Positions 7,559-15,152 of a stretch of 64,000 nt of DNA are shown here, piece after piece. Source of the DNA: Eubacteriaceae bacterium (GTDB lineage: Bacteria; Bacillota; Clostridia; Lachnospirales; Lachnospiraceae); contig CAJTCR010000002.1 in NCBI GenBank assembly GCA_910574915.1, positions 110,888 to 174,887 on the forward strand, in the 5' to 3' direction. Position 1 is the stretch's first letter, and every line of letters starts with the position of its first letter. Position numbers and translations under genes: made by a program. The notes below the pieces were generated by a model. It did not search any database, was not told the origin of the DNA, and saw only the letters and a program-made list of their open reading frames with translations.

Positions 7559-8413
7559 ATGTCTGATTTTTTAATGAAGCCTAAAATTGATTTCGCCTTT
7601 AAAGAAATTATGGAAGATGAAAAAGCACGCACCGGTTTCCTTGCCGCTGTCCTCCAGCTAGACCCAAACGACATCAAAGAAACACGCATTTTAAACTCCA
7701 GCCTGCGCAAAGCCCACGAAAACGACAAGCTCGGCATCCTTGACGTCAGGATCTTGATGAATGACGACACGCACATTGACACCGAGATCCAGTTGTCGGA
7801 GCTTAAAATCTGGGGCGACCGCGCATTGTTTTATATTTCTAAAATGTATACTGGACAGATTGAAAAAGGACAAAACTATGACGTACTTAAAAAATGCGTC
7901 AGCATCAGTATCCTGGACTTTGTGCTGTTTGAAAATGAACCGGAATTTTATTCCCGCTTCCACATCCTGGAAGATACCCGTCATTTTATCTACACCGACA
8001 AAATGGAATTCCACGTCATCGAGCTCCCAAAGCTTCCGAAAGGCTTGCGGGATGGCTCTGGCAGCCTGGAATTGTGGGCGAAATTTATCAATGCGGAAAA
8101 ACAGGAGGAATTTGCCATGATCGCTGAAAAAGACCCTTACATCCAAAGCGCCTATAACCAGCTACAGGTAATCAGCCAGGACAAGCAAAAACGGTTGGAA
8201 TATGAAGCCCGCCAAAAAGCCATCCTCGACCATAACCAGTCCATACTGGAAGCGGAACAACGCGGCAGGGAGGAAGGCATCAAAGAAGGCATCAAGCTGG
8301 AAGCAGTTTCTATTGCCTTAAGGCTGATTGCGCTTGGTATGGATGATGCAACAATTATAGGCGCGACAAGCCTTTCCCCTGAAAAAGTGAAAGCTTTACG
8401 TAAGAAGCCATAA
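7559..8413 (+). CDS. Rpn family recombination-promoting nuclease, copy H
   Basis: At 284 residues this is the shortest full copy. Its tail keeps only two EGIK units before LEAVSIALRL, so it shows a contracted repeat. The nuclease core is unchanged. GGAGG precedes ATG 7559. It has a few private changes such as DKQKR for DKHKR. Confidence 0.88.
   Translation: MSDFLMKPKIDFAFKEIMEDEKARTGFLAAVLQLDPNDIKETRILNSSLRKAHENDKLGILDVRILMNDDTHIDTEIQLSELKIWGDRALFYISKMYTGQIEKGQNYDVLKKCVSISILDFVLFENEPEFYSRFHILEDTRHFIYTDKMEFHVIELPKLPKGLRDGSGSLELWAKFINAEKQEEFAMIAEKDPYIQSAYNQLQVISQDKQKRLEYEARQKAILDHNQSILEAEQRGREEGIKEGIKLEAVSIALRLIALGMDDATIIGATSLSPEKVKALRKKP
8117..8413 (+). CDS. Predicted intragenic RpnS-like protein in copy H
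   Basis: AGGAGG 8103-8108 stands 8 nt before in-frame ATG 8117. The product would be 98 residues, the shortest of the set. Confidence 0.6.
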   Translation: MIAEKDPYIQSAYNQLQVISQDKQKRLEYEARQKAILDHNQSILEAEQRGREEGIKEGIKLEAVSIALRLIALGMDDATIIGATSLSPEKVKALRKKP

Positions 8414-8483
8414 AGTACACCATAAAGGTAGACACGGTATATCCAAAGAAATGCCCAAAATATAACCTATGATCGGAGGATTT

Positions 8484-9434
8484 ATGTCTGATTTTTTAAT
8501 GAAGCCTAAAATTGATTTCGCCTTTAAAGAAATTATGGAAGATGAAAAAGCACGCACCGGTTTCCTTGCTGCTGTCCTCCAGCTAGACCCTAACGACATC
8601 AAAGAAACACGCATTTTAAACTCCAGCCTGCGCAAAGCCCACGAAAACGACAAGCTCGGCATCCTTGACGTCAGGATCTTGATGAATGACGACACGCACA
8701 TTGACACCGAAATCCAGTTGTCGGAGCTTAAAATCTGGGGCGACCGCGCCTTGTTTTATATTTCCAAGATGTATACCGGGCAGATTGAAAAAGGACAAAA
8801 CTATGACGTACTTAAAAAATGCGTCAGCATCAGTATCCTGGACTTTGTGCTGTTTGAAAATGAACCGGAATTTTATTCCCGCTTCCACATCCTGGAAGAT
8901 ACCCGCCATTTTATCTACACCGACAAAATGGAATTCCACGTCATCGAGCTCCCAAAGCTTCCGAAAGGCTTGCGGGATGGCTCTGGCAGTCTGGAATTAT
9001 GGGCGAAATTTATCAATGCGGAAAAACAGGAGGAATTTGCCATGATCGCTGAAAAAGACCCTTACATCCAAAGCGCCTATAACCAGCTACAGGTAATCAG
9101 CCAGGACAAGCATAAACGGTTGGAATATGAAGCCCGCCAAAAAGCCATCCTCGACCATAACCAGTCCATACTGGAAGCGGAACAACGCGGCAGGGAAGAA
9201 GGCATCAAAGAAGGCATCAAAGAAGGCATCGAGGAAGGCATCAAAAAAGGCATCAAAGAAGGCATCGAGGAAGGCATCAAAAAAGGCATCAAAGAAGGCA
9301 TCGAGGAAGGCAGGGAGCTGGAAGCAGCTTCTATTGCCTTAAGGCTGATTGCACTTGGTATGGATGATGCAGCCATTATAGGCGCGACAAGCCTTTCCCC
9401 TGAAAAAGTGAAAGCTTTACGTAAGAAGCTATAA
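8484..9434 (+). CDS. Rpn family recombination-promoting nuclease, copy I
   Basis: This 316-residue copy is nearly the same as copy E except that its tail has ten units built from EGIK, EGIE and KGIK in a 12-residue higher-order repeat. The repeat DNA reads GGCATC throughout. GGAGG precedes ATG 8484. Its downstream spacer matches that of copy E. Confidence 0.88.
   Translation: MSDFLMKPKIDFAFKEIMEDEKARTGFLAAVLQLDPNDIKETRILNSSLRKAHENDKLGILDVRILMNDDTHIDTEIQLSELKIWGDRALFYISKMYTGQIEKGQNYDVLKKCVSISILDFVLFENEPEFYSRFHILEDTRHFIYTDKMEFHVIELPKLPKGLRDGSGSLELWAKFINAEKQEEFAMIAEKDPYIQSAYNQLQVISQDKHKRLEYEARQKAILDHNQSILEAEQRGREEGIKEGIKEGIEEGIKKGIKEGIEEGIKKGIKEGIEEGRELEAASIALRLIALGMDDAAIIGATSLSPEKVKALRKKL
9042..9434 (+). 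CDS. Predicted intragenic RpnS-like protein in copy I
   Basis: AGGAGG 9028-9033 stands 8 nt before in-frame ATG 9042. The product would be 130 residues. Confidence 0.6.
   Translation: MIAEKDPYIQSAYNQLQVISQDKHKRLEYEARQKAILDHNQSILEAEQRGREEGIKEGIKEGIEEGIKKGIKEGIEEGIKKGIKEGIEEGRELEAASIALRLIALGMDDAAIIGATSLSPEKVKALRKKL
9199..9318 (+). repeat. 12-bp tandem repeat in copy I
   Basis: There are ten units of GAAGGCATCAAA type interleaved with GAGGAAGGC forms. The triplet of units EGIK-EGIE-KGIK is itself repeated. Confidence 0.8.
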
Positions 9435-9503
9435 GGTACCCTATAAAGTAGGCACGGTATCTCCAAAGAAACACCCAAAATACAACCTATGATCGGAGGA
9501 TTT

Positions 9504-10502
9504 ATGTCTGATTTTTTAATGAAGCCTAAAATTGATTTCGCCTTTAAAGAAATTATGGAAGATGAAAAAGCACGCACCGGTTTCCTTGCTGCTGTCCTCC
9601 AGCTAGACCCTAACGACATCAAAGAAACACGCATTTTAAACTCCAGCCTGCGCAAAGCCCACGAAAACGACAAGCTCGGCATCCTTGACGTCAGGATCTT
9701 GATGAATGACGACACGCACATTGACACCGAGATCCAGTTGTCGGAGCTTAAGATCTGGGGCGACCGCGCCTTGTTTTATATTTCCAAGATGTATACCGGG
9801 CAGATTGAAAAAGGACAAAACTATGACGTACTTAAAAAATGCGTCAGCATCAGTATCCTGGACTTTGTGCTGTTTGAAAATGAACCGGATTTTTATTCCC
9901 GCTTCCACATCTTAGAGGATACCCGCCATTTCATCTACACCGACAAAATGGAATTCCATGTCATCGAGCTCCCAAAGCTTCCGAAAGGCTTGCGGGATGG
10001 CTCTGGCAGCCTGGAATTATGGGCGAAGTTTATCAATGCGGAAAAACAGGAGGAATTTGCCATGATCGCTGAAAAAGACCCTTACATCCAAAGCGCTTAT
10101 GACCAGCTACAAATAATCAGCCAGGATAAGCATAAACGGTTGGAATATGAAGCCCGCCAAAAAGCCATCCTCGACCATAACCAGTCCATTTTGGAAGCGG
10201 AACAACGCGGCAGGGAAGAAGGCATCAAAGAAGGTATCAAAGAGGGTATCAAAGAAGGTATCAAAGAAGGTATCAAAGAAGGTATCAAAGAAGGTATCAA
10301 AGAAGGCAGGGAGGAAGGTATCAAAGAAGGTATCAAAGAAGGCAGGGAGGAAGGTATCAAAGAAGGTATCAAAGAAGGCAGGGAACGGGAAGCAGCTTCT
10401 ATTGCCTTAAGGCTAATTGCGCTTGGTATGGATGATGCAGCCATTATAGGCGCAACCAGCCTTTCCGCTGAAAAAGTGAAATCTTTACGTAAGAAACCAT
10501 AA
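9504..10502 (+). CDS. Rpn family recombination-promoting nuclease, copy J
   Basis: At 332 residues this is the longest copy, with fourteen repeat units (EGIK x7, then EGRE-EGIK-EGIK-EGRE-EGIK-EGIK-EGRE). The body matches F and the 3' end matches D, so it looks like a recombinant. GGAGG precedes ATG 9504. It is the last complete gene of the array. Confidence 0.88.
   Translation: MSDFLMKPKIDFAFKEIMEDEKARTGFLAAVLQLDPNDIKETRILNSSLRKAHENDKLGILDVRILMNDDTHIDTEIQLSELKIWGDRALFYISKMYTGQIEKGQNYDVLKKCVSISILDFVLFENEPDFYSRFHILEDTRHFIYTDKMEFHVIELPKLPKGLRDGSGSLELWAKFINAEKQEEFAMIAEKDPYIQSAYDQLQIISQDKHKRLEYEARQKAILDHNQSILEAEQRGREEGIKEGIKEGIKEGIKEGIKEGIKEGIKEGREEGIKEGIKEGREEGIKEGIKEGREREAASIALRLIALGMDDAAIIGATSLSAEKVKSLRKKP
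10062..10502 (+). CDS. Predicted intragenic RpnS-like protein in copy J
   Basis: AGGAGG 10048-10053 stands 8 nt before in-frame ATG 10062. The product would be 146 residues. Confidence 0.6.
   Translation: MIAEKDPYIQSAYDQLQIISQDKHKRLEYEARQKAILDHNQSILEAEQRGREEGIKEGIKEGIKEGIKEGIKEGIKEGIKEGREEGIKEGIKEGREEGIKEGIKEGREREAASIALRLIALGMDDAAIIGATSLSAEKVKSLRKKP
10219..10386 (+). repeat. 12-bp tandem repeat in copy J
   Basis: There are fourteen units, the longest run in the window, of the GAAGGTATCAAA type and broken by three EGRE units. It is in frame and leaves the gene open. Confidence 0.85.
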
Positions 10503-10608
10503 GGCACCCCATAAAGATAAGAACCAATGGGGCCCCAAACCGTAGAACCTTTAAAAGATTGGGCTGTCCAAAGAACTGCCCAAAATACAACATTTGATTG
10601 GAGGAATT

Positions 10609-10695
10609 ATGCCTGATTTTTTAATGAAGCCTAAAATTGATTTCGCCTTTAAAGAAATTATGGAAGATGAAAATATAATATCCCCAATGAGGTGA
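10609..10695 (+). pseudogene. Remnant of an Rpn copy at the end of the array (copy K)
   Basis: The ribosome site and the first 21 codons (MPDFLMKPKIDFAFKEIM...) match copy B, then similarity stops abruptly at about 10672 and the frame ends at 10695. The upstream spacer equals the one between D and E. The breakpoint is directly followed by a short structured repeat (10692-10775). Confidence 0.85.
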
Positions 10696-10775
10696 ACACG
10701 ACAATTGAAATGGATTACTTGAAATTTTTACAGGAAGGGACGCCGGGAGAGGGGATTGGCACACCCTGGCGGCGG
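10692..10775 (+). repeat. Short copy of structured repeat Y
   Basis: It contains the conserved words TTTTTACAGGAAGGGACGCC and GGGAGAGGGG...CACACCCTGGCGGCG found in the longer copies at 11.2 and 11.9 kb and in the copy at 28.9 kb. The middle part is missing. No coding potential is seen. Confidence 0.65.
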
Positions 10776-10837
10776 CTGTGCTTCAATTAGCAGTTTAACT
10801 GGCACAATTTTGCCTGATGCTTGATAAGCATAAAGAA

Positions 10838-10873
10838 AAACAGCCGCCACTGTTGCAATTGTGACGGCTGTCT
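10838..10873 (-). terminator. Orphan hairpin with T-rich tail
   Basis: On the minus strand an 11-bp stem (ACAGCCG-x-CAC paired to GTG-x-CGGCTGT, 10840-10850 with 10861-10871) is followed by TTTTCTTT, the form of an intrinsic terminator. No intact minus-strand gene lies just upstream, so its client is unknown. Confidence 0.4.
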
Positions 10874-11046
10874 CTCCTGGTTTATCCTCGTTTTAAAGAA
10901 GTAAAATCGCTTTCGCGATGCATTTTGGATAATCTATTATACCACATATAAAAGCAAGTTTCAAGTAAATTATTCATTTTTCTTCAATAACGCCCTTTTC
11001 ATGTCTAAATATAACACAGTGTCAGGAAATTTTCAACTACTTTCCG

Positions 11047-11212
11047 CTAGAGCGTGTTTGAAAGATGCTTTCTGTCAGATGTATTTCACAATTTGTGGGA
11101 GATTTTCGCAAAATGAAGGGCGCATAGCGGGCTATGTAACCAGAATTTAGCGAAAATATCACGCAAAATGGGGAATGCAGATGGCAGAAATGATTTTTCA
11201 AACACGCTCTAG
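11047..11212. repeat. MITE-like inverted repeat X
   Basis: The 166-bp element begins CTAGAGCGTGTTTGAAA and ends with its complement TTTCAAACACGCTCTAG. The two arms stay similar for about 60 nt inward (both reach ATTTTCGC). It has no open frame. A second, right-half-only copy lies at 11635-11699. It could be a non-autonomous mobile element or a structured RNA. Confidence 0.75.
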
Positions 11213-11543
11213 TACTACAGCGAACAGATTTGAATTGGTTTGGTAAATTTTTACAGGAAGGGACGCCGGAAGAGAGGATGTGTCTCCCCTGGCTGCGTCC
11301 GTTCCAGAATGCTAAGAATCCCTAAGTATCCTGCTGGTATGCTGTGGCTGTGGACGGTCGCGGCACCTAGTTCGCTGCCTGCTGGCAGCTAAAGGTGCCG
11401 CTTGGCTGCGCCCCTGGTTGTTTTGCAGAATACTAAGGGCTTCTAAGCATTCTTCCAAAGCCGCAGCCAGGGGAGGCACATCCTCTCTCCCAGCTGCTTT
11501 TCGTAAATGCTACGAAACAAGCTCAATATGGTTTAGTTTGTCT
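11211..11543 (+). repeat. Structured repeat Y, long copy 1
   Basis: It starts AGTACTACAGCGAAC where element X ends. A 26-nt outer stem (11272-11297 with 11462-11487) is nearly perfect. An inner stem pairs AGAATGCTAAGAATCCC... with the complement near 11425-11453. The loop holds the conserved words GTGGACGGTCGCGGCAC. Relative to copy 2 it carries an insertion in the loop region and lacks the closing terminal repeat. Confidence 0.7.
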
Positions 11544-11634
11544 ACCATGAACAAAATCAAACATATGATATAACAGATTCTAGGTTGTTTTACATGGAGA
11601 ACCTGTACAAAATAGTTCCTTGGAAAACGCAAAG

Positions 11635-11699
11635 TAGATAAAATTCACCGCAAAGTGGGGAGTACAGATCACGGGAATGATTTTTCAAACACGCTCTAG
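11635..11699 (+). repeat. Partial copy of element X (right half)
   Basis: It matches the right arm of 11047-11212 and ends TTTTTCAAACACGCTCTAG. As there, it is directly followed by AGTAC and a copy of element Y, here in the opposite orientation. Confidence 0.65.
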
Positions 11700-11989
11700 T
11701 ACAGCGAACAAACCATATCGGGCTCGTTTGGCAGCACTTGCGAAGAACAGCCGGGAGAGAGGATGGGTACACTCTGGCGGAGGCTTTGGAAGAATGTTTA
11801 GAATTGCTTAGTATTCTGCAAAACAACTAGGGGGTGCCGCGACCGTCCACAGCCACAACGTAGCAGCAGGATACCTAGCAATTCTTAACATTCTGGAACT
11901 GACGCCGCCAGAGTGTACCCATCCTCTCTCCTGGCGTCCCTTCTTGTAAAAGTTTACCAAAGTAACTCAAATTTGTTCGCTGTAGTACT
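11698..11989 (-). repeat. Structured repeat Y, long copy 2 (inverted)
   Basis: This is a minus-strand homologue of 11211-11543, bounded by terminal inverted repeats (AGTACAGCGAAC / GTTCGCTGTAGTACT). The outer stem, 24 bp perfect (11757-11780 with 11905-11928), has a different sequence from copy 1 at many positions on both arms, yet pairing is kept. No protein is supported here on either strand. Confidence 0.72.
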
Positions 11990-12075
11990 AGTTCCACACG
12001 GTACAAAAATTGGACACTTAAATTATATTTTTGGGAACACCCTGTTTATAAGGTTTCCCAGACTTGTAGATACTA

Positions 12076-12411
12076 TTATCGAACTCTTCTTACATGGCTG
12101 TCATTCAGCCCCCCCCCAATCAATCTTACTTCCTCTGCTCTTTCGTTGGCTCTCTTTTCCGCTAACTCTTCAAACACCTGACACATAATCTCCCGGCTTC
12201 CTTCCGTCTCCTTGAAATATTTCACCTGTTTCGACAGTTCTGGATAAAACATATCAACCGAACTCAGCCATCTAAAGTCATGCGCCAGCTTTCCTATTGA
12301 ATCATTGTCAGCTTTCCTGCACCTCATGCTGGAATGGAACCTTGCCCGATGAACACTCGCACCTGATGATGAACGCTGAACTTCAAAACTGGTAAGAGTT
12401 TTCAAAGCCAC
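12076..12411 (-). pseudogene. Remnant of another PD-(D/E)XK transposase-like (Rpn) protein
   Basis: Reading leftwards, codons encoding KADNDSIGKLAHDFRWL...DMFYPELSKQVKYFKETEG...MCQVFEELAEKR match the C-terminal signature (x-IGKLxHDF...DMYYxxLAxRVxxFKETEG) of Lachnospiraceae PD-(D/E)XK transposase-like proteins. The N-terminal nuclease part is absent and the first 30 codons come from a repeat. The 3' end runs through nine C (12109-12117). It belongs to a third subtype, different from the two array families. Confidence 0.6.
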
Positions 12412-12510
12412 GTATAGAAACTATGAAAACGAATATGCCGTTTTCATAGTAGCCATTGAAACGAGAAATAACTTTGAAAAAATCATAATTGATTCTGAAA
12501 GGCATTATAC
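12385..12510. repeat. IS66-flank repeat, left copy
   Basis: This segment resembles 15166-15401: AAAACTG...GTTTTCAAAGCCAC, then a GAAAAC/GTTTTC hairpin with CATAG, ending in a 23-bp word (12488-12510) that recurs with one mismatch right after the IS at 15379-15401. It could be the relic end of an earlier IS66 copy. Confidence 0.55.
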
Positions 12511-12539
12511 GTAAACGGTAAAACGTGAGTACCTATACA

Positions 12540-12584
12540 AAACTGGAGCAATCCTGTACTATAGTAGCAGGCTTGCTCCAGTTC
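12540..12584 (-). terminator. Intrinsic terminator of IS66 operon
   Basis: On the minus strand AACTGGAGCAA pairs with TTGCTCCAGTT around an 18-nt partly paired loop, followed by TTG. It lies immediately after the ancestral tnpC stop (12585). Confidence 0.6.
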
Positions 12585-14198
12585 TTATTTCACTTCATAT
12601 TTATTTGACTTCCGGCAACGCTTCGGGAGATTCGGTGACCATGGGAGCAGGTCATCCAGGAACGATAAGTCTGTGTCTTCTTCGTGTTTCGGTATCTCAG
12701 TCAGGAAATGCTCCACATAATCATAGACTTTTCATCCATTTGCTTTTGCGGTTTCCGTGATGCTGTAGATTATGGCGCTGGATTTTGCCCCGCGGATGGT
12801 GTCGATCAACCGCCAGTTGTGCTTGCCGATGCAAAAGCCGCGCAGTGTGGATTCTGTGGCGTTGTTGTCCAGGGGGACTTCACCGTCTTCCAAAAACACA
12901 CGCAGATACTGTTCCTGGTTCAGGGAGTAAGCAAAGGCTTTCCCTGTTTGGGATTTTGGCAGGACTTCATCCTGATGCTTTTTTACCCATGCAAAATAAG
13001 CATCAACCAGAGGTTTGGCCTCCAGCTGCCTCCTATGCTGCCGTTCAGCGGGTTCCAGCCCCGCAAGCTCATTATCAATTTTATAAATTGCCCCGATCTG
13101 CTTTAAGGCGTCATAAGCCAGCGTGCCCTTACGCTTCTCCTTGTCTTTTATGGCTTTCAGGGCCTCTGCGTATTTGCGCCTCGCATGTGCCCAGCACCCA
13201 GCAATGGCCAGTCCTTCTGTTTTTTCTTCCAGGGAATGGTACGCCTGATACCCGTCTGTGACGCATACGCCCTGGAACCCTTTCAGGAACTCCTGCGGGT
13301 GGTCCGCTTTCCTGTCTTTTTGGTATTCATACAGGACGATGGCTTGCGGATAGGGTTTTCCGGTGCGGTATATCCACATATAGCTCTTTGCGCCCGCAGC
13401 CCTCCCGTCCTTTGTGGCTTCCACAGGAGTCTCATCGGCCTGCAGCACATGGTACCCGTACAGAAGCTTATGCAGATGATCGTACATGACGGCAAGATAA
13501 CGGTCTGCGCACTGGATCGTCCAGTTTGCCATATTCTGTCGGCACAGGTTTACATCATTGCGCTTAAACTCCTGCTCCATGCGGTAGAGCGGGAGGGAGT
13601 TTACATATTTTCCATTGATGATTGCCGCTTCCAATGAAGGCGTGACAATGCTGCCGCGCAGAAGATCCTTTGGGCGGCCCGCTTTCACGATTGTCTCATT
13701 ATCCATCCCGGCATAAACAGCCACATGGTGTTCTTTTACTTCAAAAGAGGCCGGATGAAATTCCAGCCTTTTATACACTTCATCAGGAAGCCGCTTGTAT
13801 CTTCCATCCGGGAACGCCGCATTCAGTTCGTCTTCTGACATTTCATGCTGAATGACTGTAACCGGCATATCTTTTAAGTCATCTTCACGCTTTCCTTTTT
13901 TCTTCTTTTTCCTGCGTATCACAACTTCCTCAAATTCCGGTTCTTCCGCCTGCGTGCCTGGTTCACCCGCTGCAGCTTCCGGCTCATTGAAAAACAGGCT
14001 CATCTGGCCGTCAATCACGTCCATTTTTTCAGAGCGCCGCCCGAAGCGCTGCTGGCGCAGGATGGCGATCTGTTCCATGACCAGATCCTGGTTCTCCATC
14101 ATCCGGGCAGTGTTTTCCTGCAGTGAGAGTATGATCCTGGCCAGCTCGTCTTTTTCAACATGATTCAATTCATCTGCTGTATAAATCTTCTTTTCCAT
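12585..14198 (-). pseudogene. tnpC: IS66 transposase TnpC interrupted by an in-frame TGA near the C-terminus
   Basis: The DDE transposase reads 488 residues and then meets TGA (12732-12734) after TETAKANG. The same frame continues for 48 more codons (KVYDYVEHFLTEIPKH...LSFLDDLLPWSPNLPKRCR) to a TAA at 12585, and this extension is the normal IS66 C-terminus. N-terminal coiled coil with QRFGRRSEK (about 50-60), catalytic-type residues in ADETPV, VTDGYQAY and NNATESTLRGF are all present. Transposition may be lost or reduced. UGA readthrough or a sequence error are alternatives. Confidence 0.85.
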
Positions 14199-14344
14199 AC
14201 CATGATTATAGCAGAAACAAGCGGCCCTTGCTGCATTTTTTTACCGGCATCCCCGTCAAAATGACAATGGCGTGTACCGCCGGAAATGCCGGTTTATAAA
14301 GGAATGGGATTATATAGGCCAGTTTTTGAGGGAAAACAGGAAAA

Positions 14345-14815
14345 CTATGCGCAAAAACCGCCGGCGTGCCTTTGTGCGCAATATTTTTTTGTCAGCCGGA
14401 TAATGGCATGGGCTGTAGATAAAGGCTGAAAATTTCTACATTCTGTACAAAACAGCCAGCATGTCCTTTTCGGTGAAACTTCTTTTATCCTGCTTTTCTG
14501 CTCCACGGCAAGCCCCTGCATCAGCCATGTAAACTGCTCCGGCGTGACCTCCCGCGCCTCGGACGCTGTCCGGGGCCACCTGAAACGTCCCGCTTCCAGC
14601 CGTTTATAGACAAGCAGAAACCCATCCCCTTCCCACAGCAGTCCCTTGACCCGGCCAGTACGCCTGCCACAAAATAGGAAAAGCGCCCCTTTCTGGAACG
14701 GGTCAAGTTCGAAATGGTCCTGCACCACCCGCGCCAGGCCGTCAATTCCAAACCGGAGGCCTGTATAGCCGTATGCCAGGTAAATGCGGCTGTATAAACT
14801 TACTTCACCAAGCAT
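14345..14815 (-). CDS. tnpB: IS66 family accessory protein TnpB
   Basis: This 156-residue protein has the IS66 Orf2 signature: RIYLAYGYTGLRFGIDGLA, DPFQKGALFLFCGRR, VKGLLWEGDGFLLVYKRLE, GRFRWPR. Its ATG overlaps the end of tnpA (shared bases 14805-14815), suggesting translational coupling. The tail beyond about residue 115 is longer than the usual family length. It is needed with TnpA and TnpC for transposition in the family. Confidence 0.88.
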   Translation of the reverse strand: MLGEVSLYSRIYLAYGYTGLRFGIDGLARVVQDHFELDPFQKGALFLFCGRRTGRVKGLLWEGDGFLLVYKRLEAGRFRWPRTASEAREVTPEQFTWLMQGLAVEQKSRIKEVSPKRTCWLFCTECRNFQPLSTAHAIIRLTKKYCAQRHAGGFCA

Positions 14816-15152
14816 GGGCTGCAGCCTCCAAAATTTTTGCGATAAATCCAGGAGAGGCGGATTCTGTTATTTCTATAGAAACACCGCCTTTGCGGATGAC
14901 GGCTGCGGGCCTGCCAGACGCAGCCGCCTGCCCTTGGCAGATGGCCGGGAGCTCCACGAAAGGCGCAGCCCCTGGATCCTGTTCCGCCGCATCAGCCTCA
15001 TCCCGCCGCAAGGTTTTCAGCCAGTAGTAATACTGCGGCTCCTTGACATTCCTTTCCCGGCACCATTCCTTAATAGTCATCCCACTGTCCATGCGCTCTT
15101 TGATCAGGGCAGCCCATCGTTCCGCGATTACCTCATGTTTTAAATCTGACAT
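14805..15152 (-). CDS. tnpA: IS66 family accessory protein TnpA
   Basis: This 115-residue protein starts MSDLKHEVIAERWAALIKER and has the helix-turn-helix-like SGMTIKEWCRERNVKEPQYYYWLKTLR typical of IS66 TnpA. GTGAGG 9 nt upstream favours 15152 over a longer frame from 15173. It likely binds the IS ends. The C-terminal half is Ala/Gly/Pro rich. Confidence 0.88.
   Translation of the reverse strand: MSDLKHEVIAERWAALIKERMDSGMTIKEWCRERNVKEPQYYYWLKTLRRDEADAAEQDPGAAPFVELPAICQGQAAASGRPAAVIRKGGVSIEITESASPGFIAKILEAAAHAW

Noticed and set aside
11590..12188. Open frames within repeat Y copy 2 and its flank
   Set aside because: They run through the paired arms of the structured repeat, have no ribosome site and no family resemblance.
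12684..13637. Long plus-strand open frames across tnpC
   Set aside because: They are antisense to a clear IS66 transposase and match no family; high third-position GC of tnpC explains them.
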